Under the pieces are notes generated by a model. That model did no database searches and was not told the origin of the DNA. It saw only the letters and a program-made list of their open reading frames with translations. The translations under genes were made by a program, and so were the position numbers. 64,000 nt of DNA from Strigamia acuminata (Eukaryota > Arthropoda > Chilopoda > Geophilomorpha > Linotaeniidae), in the NCBI GenBank assembly GCA_949358305.1, contig OX442317.1, forward strand, positions 4,840,186 to 4,904,185. The letters run 5' to 3'. Positions 1-12,032 of this stretch are shown one piece after another (the first letter of the stretch is position 1; each line of letters begins with the position of its first letter).

Positions 1-3000
1 TGGCACAGCAGTTGTTCCTAAAGCATTAAAAGGGTTTTGAATTGTTGATGGAAAAACATATAATTCATTATGTATTTAAAACTTCTATTTCGTATGCTTA
101 TCACTTTAGTGTTTTATTAAAAAGAATTTAAACCACTGAAGATGGCTGGGAAGAGCCGAAAGACCTTTGGAAAGACTATTGTATTTAAATTCTTTTTAAT
201 AATTTAGTTTATATTTTATAGTTATACTTTAGTCGCATTTTCGTTGTGCGTTATTTGTTCTGACATGAGTTTGACGACTGCTGCTGTTAAGTGTGGATAC
301 AGGTCGACTTTATGCAAACAATTGGTAACTGATTCCTTGACTATGTTTGCAACTAGAGATGAGGCAATCGTGAGCGGTTGTTTGTATTTTCGAAGGAATT
401 GCTTGACTATGTTGTTAAAGGCTTGTTGGGTGAAAAACATCATGTTGTTATATCCAACCATATTTCTCCATAAAACATATAATTCTCCCTTGTCTATGGT
501 GACAGCCTGTACGTGAATTGAATAAATAAATGTCGAATCAACATAAAAGGGTTGGAATAACAACCTGGTTCAGTAGAGGGTATATTTGTGTGTAGAAACA
601 GTTGTTGAGTTTTGCACCTCCACTTAATGAATGTCCTTCGACATTCACCGCTAGACCTTGCAGTTGTTTGTGAAATTCATCGGTGAATTTTTGAATGAGT
701 CTAAGAAAATTCAATGATGATGATCATGATCAGTGATGTTTTGAGGGGCATAGTAGTCGTTACTATGTCGCTATACTCTTGTTCGACTCAAAAGGGTGCC
801 CTTCTCCCATTGGCCGAGCCGCATTACTCCTAACTCCAGTCTGTATTACCATAGAGTAAAGAATCTATGGTATTACTACCACTAGGAGAAGTAGTTCTTA
901 TTTTTGTTATTATTATTACTACATTTTTGGATCACTACACCAGTGATACGGCTCGGCCAATGGGAGAAAGGCACCCTTTTGAGTCGAACAAGAGTATAGT
1001 ACTACGTTTACATGCACCGAATATTTTGAGTGGTGAATAATTCGAGTGGTGAAAAAATCAAATTGTTGTGCTTACATGCAGAAAATAATTCGTGATCACT
1101 TTTGGTTTTCGACCAATGGGGAAGTGCCGGAAGCGATGCGCACATGCGCAATAAAAATAGTTTGAGGGATTATTCACTACTCGAATAATCCTTGTCATCC
1201 CTGTTTACATGACAATTGTGTTTACATGACAATTGTGTGCACATGACAATTGTGTGCACACAATATTTCATCTCACTCGAAATATTCCGTGCATGTAAAC
1301 ATAGTATTAGTCTGTGTGATTACTCAATTATTCTTGGTTGATGCCAATTTTCCTCTAAATTCTGATCAAATGCATTCATTGCTTCCAGATTTTTCTTGAT
1401 CTGGTTATTTTCATTTTGAACTTGGGCTCGCATTGTTGGTAACTTATCTCTAATGTGCTGACAAAGTTGATCGCTTAAAGTTTCTCTGAGATATTTCGAT
1501 CCCATTTTATCTGCTATATCACTGTAATGAAATGAAGAATTGACCATGATTATTTGAAACTGCGTTTTAAGCTCAATTTTACCAATAAGACTTGTGTGAC
1601 TTGTAAAATATTCGTTCCTTTTCCTGGATCACTTTGATGTCTCTTTTCTTATTGATGTCATCCTGATTTCGATTAACCAAACCGATGTAACCTTTAAATT
1701 TGGTCACTGTTTAATAACTTTTCATTCAAAAACAACGTGTAAAGTTATTGTTACGTACCTCGTTTCAAAGGGATGATTTTATTCAACAGTACATTTCTTG
1801 CATCTGTTCCCTGGTCCATTTGATCAAGTTTAGTGATGATTCCGATTGTTCGGAGTCCGTCCGGGTCTACGGATTTGGCCAGTTGTAGCGCGACTGAATT
1901 GGCTAAGTCCTGTGTTGCTGTTGTCACGGCGAGGATGAGTGTGTTTTCCTGCGTGATGTATTTCAAAACCATCTTGCGGATTATTTCTTCGATGTTTGTT
2001 GGTTGGTCCCCAACGGGGTTTTTGGTCAGTCCGGGTAAATCAACCAGAGTCAAATGCGGAACTGCGGTGAAAGATATTACAGTCGAACCTCGTTACAACG
2101 AATTGCAAGGGACCCGAAAAATCGGTTCATTTCCACCAAAGTTTGTTTTTTCAATTTTTTTTTAACGTGGTGTTCTCAGGGGGGCCAACCAACCAAGGCA
2201 TTTTTAATTACCGTATTTTATCGATTAAGAGCTGCCATTTTTGTCAGCAATTACAATTTCGGTTTTTCGTTTGCTACATTTGTTTAATGAGACAAACGAA
2301 GTCTGAACTTCACGAACGAAGCGTACGTTCATCATTCGTGAGGTTAAATACTATACTTTCAGATCTCGCTCGTCTCGGGATCTCGGTCTCGGAGATCTTG
2401 GGCCGTTTTTGTCTCAAAATCTCGATCTCGGAAAAACGAGATTTCGTTATTACGAGATACAATAAAAAACGTACGACTCACGTTGTGAATTGTAACGTGA
2501 TTTGTACGTTTTTTGTTGTTTTTATTGTTTTTATTGTTGTTTTTATTGTTTTTTATTGCTTTTTATTGTTTTTTATTGTTTTTTTTGTTTTTTTATTGTT
2601 TCGTATTGTTTTTTATTGTTTTTTTTGTCTCGGTCTCGTACGAGATCTCGTCTCGGGACCTTCCGATCTTTTCTCGGAAAACCGAGACTTCAAAACGGCC
2701 GAGATGCTGAAAATATAGTTAAATACGGAAACAATGGTGTACTTTTGCAAAAACACGGTATTCTTGGTGTCTCAGTCGCGACTACTATTCGAGGGCGACT
2801 CTTAATCAGTAAAATAGGGTATTCGTCATAATAAAAAATTCGTTGCATCGCGGTTTGTTATAACGAGGTTTGATTGAATTGCTGGACAGAATGTAATCTC
2901 AACGGTAGCCGAGTGAGTATCTGAGGAGGCACAGAATGTAATCTGATCTCAACGGACACCGAGTATCTGAGGAGTCACAGGATGACACACCCACAAACAG

Positions 3001-3645
3001 CAGCAATCTTGTGAGATTTGGTTACATTTTGTGACGCTTTTTAATGCGGGTATTATTTGTTTGTTTACCATCTGGTGCGAAAATCTTGAGACGTATTGGC
3101 TTTTCTGATATGGCTTTTTCAACTCCAGCTTCTTTATCGGTCTGCGATTCAATCTCCTGTTTGACTTCATCGAAGTTCGTGAACCTTTTACCCTTTAAAT
3201 GCAGGAACTCGGCATATGCTGCAAAAAAATTGAGTTGGGAGCTGATTAGTCTGGTTTCAGTTTCGATTTGCCTGAAATCTGAGCTCACTTTCCTGTTTGC
3301 TGTGGATTAATTGGAGCACTAAAGGGCAGCGGGTCACGATGTCGGATCCCCGCGGTAAAAAATCACTGTTTCAAGAGAATTTTCAAGAAAATTTCAAGTT
3401 TAAAAAGTTCAAGTACCAAATTGGGTGTTTTGTCTCAATTCTGCTTACCGACCCACGATGTTTTCTAAAACGCTGCTTTTGCCCGTACTCTGTTCGCCCA
3501 CAACTGCCATCTGGGGCAGGTCCAGCATTTCGGGTGGCAAATCGGCCGCTGAAACGACATCTTGCAGTTTGTTGACGAGGGCTATCACTTCACTCAATCC
3601 CTCGTCCGAATCGACGGAGCAAGCGCTAGCAGTACTGCTTGGCAT
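1..3645 (-). CDS. Dynamin-family GTPase, gene A (3' part beyond left edge)
   Basis: Dynamins are self-assembling GTPases that constrict and cut membranes. Exons read on the minus strand: 3449-3645, 3289-3365, 3069-3218, 1759-2061, 1583-1691, 1324-1521, 565-700, 228-506, and 1-17 continuing off the window. These eight complete exons have the same lengths as in gene B and stay in frame for 483 codons. The G domain looks functional: P-loop [17 protein letters not shown] and the NRNQ-type G5 motif are all present, followed by the first part of the stalk. The PH and GED parts expected from gene B lie outside the window. Protein differences from B are few: 3 of 66 in exon 1, 4 of 101 in exon 4, 3 of 61 in exon 6. 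The intron at 2062-3068 is swollen by nested transposons and the one at 701-1323 by two MITEs. Start codon at 3645 matches that of B. Confidence 0.9.
772..998. mobile_element. Hairpin (foldback) MITE, copy 1
   Basis: About 50 bp at the left end (from TATACTCTTG) is the near-perfect reverse complement of the right end (to CAAGAGTATA). The arms include the shared words TATACTCT and CTCCCATTGGCC. The interior has the family word CACTACACCAGTGATA. It lies in an intron of gene A and is absent from the equivalent intron of gene B. It probably moves by TIR-dependent transposition with a TA or TATA target, but no transposase is present. Confidence 0.8.
1002..1304. mobile_element. MITE, CTACGTTTACATGCAC family, copy 1
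   Basis: Ends CTACGTTTACATGCACCGAA and, reverse-complemented, CTATGTTTACATGCACGGAA, flanked by TA on both sides. It lies in the intron between exons 6 and 7 of gene A, at the same position as the copy in gene B, so the insertion predates the A/B duplication. Confidence 0.8.
2211..2819. mobile_element. CCGTATTTTA-family MITE nested in the pogo-like element
   Basis: Begins CCGTATTTTATCGATTAAGA and ends with its imperfect complement, flanked by TA. Other copies of the family are at 13703-13943 and near 56905-57190. This copy is longer because a third element is inserted in it at about 2351-2718. Confidence 0.7.
2351..2718. mobile_element. Innermost MITE of the nest, rich in TCTCG words
   Basis: Left end CTATACTTTCAGATCTCG and right end CGAGATGCTGAAAATATAG are inverted. 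TTAAATA occurs on both sides as a 7-8 bp target duplication; the uninterrupted copy near 13840 has it once. This suggests a hAT-size duplication. The interior has a TTTTTATTG-type simple repeat at about 2510-2625. Confidence 0.6.
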
Positions 3646-3904
3646 GGTGGCTTCGGTTCTATGTCTGGAGCTGTTTGTGTTCGACTTTAATATATCGGAT
3701 TTCCTTCAGATTTTTTTAGTTTTGGGTTCAAGGATAAAGTTTAGTGTTTGTGATTAATGTGTGGTGATTAGGTTGTGATATGCAAAGTGGATTGATTTCC
3801 GTGGAAATGTTGTTGACATTCCAGTTAGAAAAATAAATGGAATATTTGAGTTTTAAAATATGTTGTTTATTATTTGATGGAATAAAAAAGAGGTTATATT
3901 TTAA

Positions 3905-4815
3905 TTATTCTGGTTTTTCTGCGTTTGGTTTCTCGATTTTATAATTTGCTCGTTTTCCACTGCCGATTACGTCGTTCATCATTTTCAGCGCAGTTTCTGT
4001 TGCGTTGTAAATGCAGAAAAATTCTTCCCGTTTTCGAAGTTGTTTTTCACTCATTCGCATTAAGGCAGTCTGATTGAAAACGAACAAATATACGGTATTT
4101 AAAAATTCAATTTTTTTTTGTTGATTTTCTTACTGTGTTATTCTTCGCCAGGATATCCGATAAGAGTTTCCGATTGGTGTATTTGAGTGTTTTACTCACG
4201 AGGAAATAACTGATGTATTTGGGCGTGATGTCGTGTATGGTCTCGCTGAGGAATTGAGTTTGCGCATGACTTGATCCAACGGGTGGTCCGTGCTGAAGTT
4301 GTGTCGCGGATCATATTCAACTCGTGCTGATTTTTCGGGCTCATACGCTCGGGACTGCAGGAAAAACAATAAAAAAAAATTATAAACTTTTTTGGAGCGT
4401 TTTGTTTGATCACATTACCACCAAATCGTCAGGTAGTTGTGATTGGTCTCCAAAATCGACTTCAATTTCTGATCCATCGAACGAAGCGTTACTGTTGCCG
4501 GATCCTTGGTAGCTGTGCAATTTTTACAATCAAGTAATTTACTATGTCAGTTTCGATTGAATTGTGTGCAAGTTTGTATAAACCTTGGTAGCTCTGCTTC
4601 TCTATTAATATGTGGATGGGAATAGTTCATGAATGCTTTTTGCGCCTTCAGGTGAAACCAAAGGTGTTGCTGAAAATAGGAATGAAGTTACAAAGCACAG
4701 AAGCTAATTTCAGGCTGTGGTTAATTTTTACTTTAGTTACTTCTTGGTTTTTAACCAGTTCTTCAATAATCAAACTAGCAATTTCTTGCTTCAAGTATGG
4801 ATAGGCGTCGAACTA
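3905..4815 (-). pseudogene. Truncated dynamin gene C copy
   Basis: This matches the 3' third of gene C (end of stalk, linker exon and GED) and ends in the same C-terminal residues before a TAA at 3905-3907. Everything upstream (G domain and most of the stalk) is missing: homology to C stops at about 4895, where the sequence jumps to DNA found upstream of C at about 15508. In the GED exon, 13 bases present in C near 12630 are missing here (near 4246), which shifts the reading frame. Truncation plus frameshift make it a pseudogene. An AATAAA signal at 3866-3871 (minus) is inherited from C. Confidence 0.85.
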
Positions 4816-4829
4816 CGAGCAATGATCAA

Positions 4830-7091
4830 TGAAATTTAGCTACACAAATTCAACAAATTACAGTCTGCTCAATTAATGCTAAATTCAAATTTTTGGCCAA
4901 AAGGCAATGACTGCAGCTAATGGGAACTTCAGTTTATAGGGGTTCATTGCACCGTACGGTCGCTTAGGAGGGCCAATGTCAATCTAGTGTTTTGGTTAAA
5001 TTGAACTATTAAACGTTAAATTTCATTCGCCATAAAAAATTGTAATTTCTTCAAAAATTGCAGTTTGGGTTTCGCAAACTTTAAAAGCAAAAAAAAATTG
5101 TTATTAATAAATTTTTACGAACTTGTTTGGCACCTCCGAGCTACTATACTTTGGTGCTTTGTGTTTGAAATATGAAACGATTTTCCTGGGCATATGGGTT
5201 CCCTGCTGCAATGTAAACAAAGCTGCATTTGCTTAACCTCTTATCTTAATCCTTTTAACGTTGGGCGTGTTCGATGCATTTGTTTGGATAGAATTACATA
5301 CAGGGAATATGGTATAATTAAATTGCGAATGATAATAACTGCATTTGATTTATTTAAAATTTTATTCAGATAATGTTTTCTTGGCTATTTCTTCTTTCAT
5401 TTGAGTTTTCAACAAGATTGAAAATAGTGAAACTGAAAGTATCACAGCGGAGGGAATTTCCGTAGAACTTTTGCTGCAACCTTGGATTGAAAAAAGATGG
5501 ACTTTGAGGTGTGAAATATTTTGTTTATTATTTGTTGGTATTCAGGAATTTTAGTGCAAAAATAAGGGAAAATAGTTTTGGTATTCAGAAGTTTAGTGTA
5601 AAAGTCAGTGAGTGTAAAAGTCAGGGATTTTTAGTGTCAAAATTAGGGAAAATAGTGTCAAAATAATATAATCCCTTTAAATTCATTGTGTAATTTTCGT
5701 TTTAAACTGTTTCTGTTGTTTGATATCGCAAGATAATTTGCCACCAACCTCAGCTGGGTTTTTTTTTTGTTTTCCCAGTCGGTAATGTGAATGCAAGGTT
5801 GGATCCTCGTTAAAATTGTTCCCACAGATTGCAAAAAAGAGGCAATATGGTCAAACTAAGAATAAAAACAACAAAAAATTAAAGAATAAAAACAACAAAA
5901 AAATAAAGAATAAAAACAACTAAAAATAAAGAATAAAAACAACAAAAATGAATGAAGAATAAAAACAACTAAAAATAAAGAATAAAAACAACAAAAATGA
6001 ATGAAGAATAAAAACAGATTTACATGTTATATAATCATATTTTCGATAAAATTCGCTTTCATCCGTTATCAGCTAAAGGAGGATTAGGTTGCTGTGTTGT
6101 ATCCATAGTTTGGGAGAATTACAAGGAGTGTCGTATGTATTTCAATGTATTATTCTGTGAAATATTGAAAGGATTTCAAGTGTAGATAATGTGTTTGAAA
6201 ATAATCATCAAATTGTTGTCGGAATTTCACCGGAAGTACAAACAGAAAGAAGAATCATATTGGTTAGTTGCAGGTTGCAGGTCCACCATATTGAAACATG
6301 GAACTGGTTATCAGTCGAAGAGCGTCACGATTGCAAAATTAATCTCGGTGGATAAATTATTGTTAACAAAGCAGAAAATTATGACATTTTTTTTGTTATG
6401 TTTTAAATTTTGCAACGATGAAATGTGGATAGATTGACTACGTAAGGTCTCCCGTGCACAGTATACTCTATACTCTATACTGTGCTCCCGTGTTAGATGA
6501 TGTAGCGATATGAGCGGTATTCAATACGGTATTGGTTTATTTATTCGTCTCTAGATGGCGGTAGCGATCAGAGACAGTTTGTGATTGTAAAACTATGGCG
6601 CCATCTATATTTCTAAGTTGCTATGAATTAGCACAGTCCATAGAATATTCTATTCTATGGAGTGTGCTCTCCAGTAATAAAAAAAGGTTTAGAATTCGAT
6701 GATTACGGTTGTTGATCTTTTTCAATGAAATACATACTTTATCTTTAATACAATTTTAATTTTTAAAAATAGGCGTAAACGACGATCGACGGAGACAAAA
6801 GAAATGAATTCATTTCCAACAACAAATATCAATTGTTTGACAACGAATGAAGACCACAATTTATGACTGGGAAATCGAGAATGGATTTTGAAGATGAATT
6901 GATTCAGAAAACGTGAGTAAAAAATATTTACCATTTATTAATCATCACATTTAAAGGTGAAATTTATTTAATCAAAAGTACCACTTTAATTTGATGTGTG
7001 GTACGTAGGACGAAATAATAAGATGTATCTTAAATTACAAATAACAATGTTAGGAGTAATATATTTAACATTTTGAACACGGCGTACATCA
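4830..7091. other. Intergenic: duplicated flank, minisatellite, palindromes
   Basis: 4905-5535 matches DNA between genes C and D (15508 onward, then 17150-17490), so it belongs to the duplicated block. After 5535 the sequence is unique and AT-rich. An AAGAATAAAAACAAC minisatellite is at about 5860-6015. Palindromes occur at 6456-6478 (stem GCACAGTATA) and 6631-6668. No coding region is supported; a short open frame at 6189-6437 has no recognisable similarity. Confidence 0.6.
5860..6015. repeat. Minisatellite, AAGAATAAAAACAAC units
   Basis: About seven copies of a 20-25 base unit AAGAATAAAAACAACwAAAA in tandem. Confidence 0.85.
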
Positions 7092-7097
7092 TTTATT
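7092..7097 (-). terminator. Poly(A) signal of gene B
   Basis: AATAAA on the minus strand about 40 bases after the stop codon. Confidence 0.6.
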
Positions 7098-7135
7098 TAA
7101 TCGTGGAAAACAACTTCGCCATCCTTATTGTAATT

Positions 7136-10100
7136 TCATGCGCCATTTTGAATTGTTTGTTTCTTCGAGGGTTTGGCAGCATTACTCAGTTCATTCATTA
7201 GTTCAAAGGCATTCTTCGTCACATTGAATATACGAAAATATTCATCTCGTTTATTCATTTCCTCATCACTTAGTCTCAATAAATTGGGCTAAAAACAAAC
7301 GAGTCAAGTTGTTTAGTGTCAGTGAATAATTTATTGAAATATTACCATGTCTCCTTTTTGCACGTCGGACAGCAATTTCAGTTTTGTATATTTGAGGGTC
7401 TAAAAAACAAAAGGAAAAACATCGTAAAGTAAATGGGAACTGGGTATGTATGATGTGTTTCTAACCTTCTCAACGAGGAAGTAAGTTAAATATTTCGGCG
7501 TAAGATCGTGGATTGTTTCATCAACAATTTTCATGTAGGAATACAATTTTATGGCAGCTTCTTCCAACACGGGAGCGTTTCGAAAATCAGGTCGCGGGTC
7601 GTTTTCTGGCTTAACTGGAACCGGTGTAACTGAATTTGGAGCCAGTTCAAGATAGTTTTTCTTCATTTGCAGACCTTCTGGAGTCTGGTCAAAGTCAAAA
7701 CATTATACAGTCTTCTCTGTGCAAAATATGGTAACTACGGTGAGCTAAAATAATAATCAGACATCTCATATTTGTATAGGCCAGGGGTCGGCAACCTTTT
7801 GAGACGGAAGAGCCAAAAGTTAAAATTTACAAAATTTCCCAGTTGTTAAAGAGCCACTACAATATTAAATTAGGTTCCATACAGCCGCATCTTGACATCG
7901 AAAGAGCCGCAGGTTGCCGACTGCTGGTATAGACACACAGTATATATTCAGTTCAATTCCTTTCGGTCGTTCGAAACGTTTTTAGGAGCATACACGCGAC
8001 ACAAAATAAATGAGGTGTCCGATTATTATTTTTTTGCTCACTTGATTAGTTATCCAGTGTATACCGTTTGCCAGGCAATGTCATTTCTTCCATGGGGCTG
8101 AGATGGCCCATTCTCGACCGCTAATATCACCCCTACGCTGCGAAATGCATGCAGCCACAAATCTTCTTCATCTCTGGTTTTGAATGACACAACCATTTTG
8201 ATATTGTCGCGTTTTGAGCTGGAAAAAAGTTGCCATCAATTTGACAGTTTAGATTTGAAAAAATATTCATGTTTTGAAATTATACATTCCAGGACCTGTT
8301 CGCTGGATATCATATTTAGTAGTTTTGGATTTGGAATTGTGAACTGTGAGACTTAATCCATCTATTAAAGATGTTCCTTTTAGCTTGAGATTCTGAAAAA
8401 AATTATAAATTATAAAAAAAACTTGAAAGCAAATACAAATTGTATGGAAATTCTTACGTACCATCTCGTCCTTGAACCAGGCTAATTTATCGAATGTGAG
8501 GATAAAATAAAGGGTTTGGGGAGAAAGTCCAGCATGGACAATAATTTCCCCTCGCATAATCTGTGATTAATGCCAATAGATAAGTAATTCAAAAGTGTAT
8601 ATACCGGTATGTATATTTTATACTTCTTCATTTTTTTTAGGAGAGCAATTCTCTGTATCTTGCGTAGTTGCAAAGGACTTAACACTTTGCGGTTGTCTTG
8701 GTTCAGAAACTAGCGAAGCGTGATCGGATGATCTAAATAGACGTGATTTATTAGTTGCAGCCATGGATACAATGTGAACGTAAAACACGAATACAAAAGA
8801 GGAGTACTTATTAAAATATGTGAACAATTGATTTCAGATTTGTAGAAATTAGACTTTTAGAAAATCATAAGTTCTAGAAAAGTGGTTTAAGTGTGAAACA
8901 CAGAAGCGGTTAATAAACGCTGACTTACGGTAATGCCTCGGCGTAAAGACCATCTTGTTTCATGAAGTCAGGGTGACAATCATTGATGAAAGATTTCTGA
9001 GCTTTTAGATGGCACAGCAGTTGTTCCTAAAGCATTAAAAGTGTTTTGAATTGTTGATGGAAAAACATATAATTTATTATGTATTTAAAACTACTATTTC
9101 GTATGCTTATCACTTTAGTGTTTTATTAAAAAGAATTTAAACCACTGAAGATGGCTGGGAACACCCGAAAGGCCTTTGGAAAGACTGTTGTATTTTAATT
9201 GTCATTTAAATTCTTTTTAATAATTTAGTTTATATTTTATAGTTATACTTTAGTCGAATTTTCGTTGTGCGTTATTTGTTCTGACATGAGTTTAACGACT
9301 GCTGCTGTTAAGTGTGGATACAAGTCGACTTTATGCAAACAATTGGTAACTGATTCCTTGATTATGTTTGCAACTAAAGATGTGGCGATCGTGAGCGGTT
9401 GTTTGTATTTTCGAAGGAATTGCCCGACTATCTTGTTAAAGGCTTGTTGGGTGAAAAACATCATGTTGTTATATCCAACCATATTTCTCCATAAAACATA
9501 TAATTCTCCCTTGTCTATGGTGACAGCCTGTACGTGAATTGAATAAATAAATGTTGAATGAACATACCGTACTGCCTCGATTTAACGCCGGGGCGTTTAA
9601 CGAAAAAAAAAAGGTTTTTTACCGCCGCCACCCAATCATTTACGTTAAATTACCGTATATTCGTCTAAAAAACGTTTAAAACCGGCGTTTAAACAAACCC
9701 GGCGTTTATTTAAGGCCGGCGTTTATTGCTTTTTCGTTCTTTTCGTTCTTTTCGTTTAATCAGGAGCCGGCGTTTAGATACGACCGGCGTTAAATCAAGG
9801 CAGTACGGTAAAAGGGTTGGAATAACAACCTGGTTCAGTAGAGGGTATATTTGTGTGTAGAAACAGTTGTTGAGTTTTGCACCTCCACTTAATGAATGTC
9901 CTTCGACATTTACCGCTAGACCTTGCAGTTGTTTGTGAAATTCATCAGTGAATTTTTGAATGAGTCTAAGAAAAATCAAATGATAGAAGAATCAAATTGA
10001 ATGCAGAAACTAGGATTGTATAATAAATAAACATCAATCCCTCTGAGGTCTGTGCCGTTTACGTAGTTTTTCAGCCACTTTGAAAAAATTCACAGAGGGG

Positions 10101-11986
10101 CATAGTACAGTCGAAACTCTTTATAACGAATCGCGATGTAACGAATTATCGATATAACGAATACCTAAAAATGGCTGGTTTGGTTGGCTGGCCATAGAAC
10201 ATCATGTTAAAAATATTTCGATATAACGAATTCTCGTTATAACGAAACGATTTTTTCAATGTTTTCAAGGGGGCTTGGGGTTAGTGTATACTTCACTTAT
10301 ACTACGTTTACATGCACCGAATACATCGAGTGGTGAAAAACTCAAATTGTTGTGTTTATATGCAGAAAATAATTTGTGATCACTTTCGGTTTTCGACCTA
10401 TGAGGAATAAAATGCGCAATAAAAATGGTTCGAGTTCACTCGAATTAAACAACCTTCTGCGAGGGATTATTCACTACTCGAATAATCTTCGTCATCCCTG
10501 TTTACATGACAATTGTGCACACAAAATATTTCATCTCACTCGAAATATTCCATGCATGTAAACGTAGTATTAGTCCGTGTGATTACTCGATTATTTTTGG
10601 TTGATGCCAATTTTCCTCTAAGTTCTGATCAAATGCATTCATTGCTTCCAGATTTTTCTTGATTTGGTTATTTTCATTTTGAACTTGGGCTCGCATTGAT
10701 GGTAACTTATCTCTAATGTGCTGACAAAGTTGGTCGCTTAATCTTTCTCTGAGATATTTCGATCCCATTTTATCTGCTATATCGCTGCAATGAAATGACG
10801 AATTGACCGTGATTATTTGGAACTGCGTTTCTCGCTCAATTTTACCAATAAGACTTGTGTGTCTTGTAAAATATTCGTTCCTTTTCCTGGATCACTTTGA
10901 TGTCTTTTTTCTTATTGATGTCATCCTGATTTCGATTAACCAAACCGATGTAACCTTTAAATTTGGTCACTGTTTGATAACTTTTCATTCAAAAACAACG
11001 TGTAAAGTTATTGTTACGTACCTCGTTTCAAAGGAATGATTTTATTCAACAGTACATTTCTTGCATCTGTTCCATGGTCCATTTGATCAAGTTTAGTGAT
11101 GATTCCGATTGTTCGGAGTCCGTCCGGGTCTACGGATTTGGCCGTTTGTAGCGCGACTGAATTGGCTAAGTCCTGGGTTGCTGTTGTCACGGCGAGGATG
11201 AGTGTGTTTTCCGGCGTGATGTATTTCAAAACCAACTTGCGGATTATTTCTTCGATGTTTGTTGGTTGGTCCCCAACGGGGTTTTTGGTCAGTCCGGGTA
11301 AATCAACCAGAGTCAAATGCGGAACTGCGGTGAAAGATATTACAGCAATTTGTGACATTTGGTTACATTTTGTGACGCTTTTTAATGCGGTATTATTTGT
11401 TTGTTTACCATCTGGTGAGAAAATCTTGAGACTTATTGGCTTTTCTGATATGGCTTTTTGAACTCCAGCTTCTTTATCGGTCTGCGTTTCAATCTCCTGT
11501 TTGACTTCATCGAAGTTCGTGAACCTTTTACCCTTTAAATGCAGGAACTCGGCATATGCTGCAAAAAAATTGAGTTGAGAGCTGATTAGTCTGGTTTCAG
11601 TTTCAATTTGCCTGAAAGCTGAGCTCACTTTCCTGTTTGCTGTGGATTAATTGGAGCACTAAAGGGCAGCGGGTCACGATGTCGGATCCCCGCGGTAAAA
11701 AATCACTGTTTCAAGAGAATTTTCAAGAAAATTTCAAGTTAAAAAAAGTAAAAGTAATTGGGTAATTGTTTTGTCTCAATTCTGCTTACCGACCCACGAT
11801 GTTTTCTAAAACGCTGCTTTTGCCCGTACTCTGTTCGCCCACAACTGCCATCTGGGGCAGGTCCAGCATTTCGGGTGGCAAATCGGCCACTGAGACGACA
11901 TCTTGCAGTTTGTTGACGAGGGCTATCACTTCACTCAATCCCTCGTCCGAATCGACGGAGCAAGTGCTAGGAGTACTGCTGGGCAT
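7136..11986 (-). CDS. Dynamin-family GTPase, gene B (complete, no PRD)
   Basis: Exons on the minus strand: 11790-11986, 11629-11705, 11409-11558, 11022-11324, 10846-10954, 10587-10784, 9830-9965, 9249-9527, 8929-9026, 8624-8732, 8462-8560, 8286-8392, 8065-8218, 7466-7684, 7346-7399, 7136-7288. They sum to 2442 nt and keep phase throughout, giving 813 aa. Domains: G domain 1-300 with GEQSTGKSS (50-58), DLPG (149-152), TKLD (218-221) and NRNQ (249-252); stalk about 300-520; PH from 553 to about 650; GED 673-813 with [10 protein letters not shown]. Like classical dynamins it has a PH domain, but it stops after the GED, so the proline-rich tail that recruits SH3 proteins is absent. Membrane fission or tubulation is the likely role; the cargo is unknown. 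Start chosen because the same Met-Pro-Ser-Ser start is conserved in gene A. Confidence 0.92.
7782..7926. mobile_element. hAT-type MITE in gene B intron
   Basis: Ends CAGGGGTCGGCAACCT and, reverse-complemented, CAGCAGTCGGCAACCT. It is flanked by the 8-bp target duplication GTATAGGC / GTATAGAC (7774-7781 and 7927-7934, one mismatch), which is diagnostic for hAT. It is non-autonomous at 145 bp. Confidence 0.9.
9567..9808. mobile_element. MITE present in gene B but absent in gene A
   Basis: 242 bp with ends CCGTACTGCCTCGATTTAAC and, reverse-complemented, CCGTACTGCCTTGATTTAAC, flanked by TA (9565-9566 and 9809-9810). The same intron of gene A has a single TA at this point (about 551-552) and no element, so A preserves the empty site. 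The interior has repeated CCGGCGTTTA words. Confidence 0.92.
10108..10258. mobile_element. pogo/Tigger-like end fragment
   Basis: Begins CAGTCGAAACTCTTTATAAC and contains several ATATAACGAAT words in inverted orientation. No matching right terminus was found, so it is a fragment. It lies in the gene B intron between exons 6 and 7. Confidence 0.5.
10302..10567. mobile_element. MITE, CTACGTTTACATGCAC family, copy 2
   Basis: Same family and same intron position as 1002-1304. Ends CTACGTTTACATGCACCGAA and CATGCATGTAAACGTAG with flanking TA. Confidence 0.8.
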
Positions 11987-12032
11987 GTCGCTTCTGGCTT
12001 CGGTTTGATGGCTGGAGCTGTTTGTGTTCGAC

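Larger units (their letters stand above)
2080..2876. mobile_element. pogo/Tigger-like element, outermost of a nest
   Basis: Left end CAGTCGAACCTCGTTACAAC; right end, reverse-complemented, CAATCAAACCTCGTTATAAC. These are pogo/Tigger-type termini. The element begins about 19 bases from the 3' splice site of exon 4 of gene A. The homologous intron of gene B is 84 bp and lacks it. About 130 bp of imperfectly duplicated sequence (two CACAGAATGTAATCT units) follows to about 3000 and is also missing from B. Confidence 0.65.

Noticed and set aside
7136-11986. Mx-type antiviral GTPase
   Set aside because: A PH domain lies between stalk and GED and the G-domain motifs follow classical dynamin; Mx proteins lack PH.
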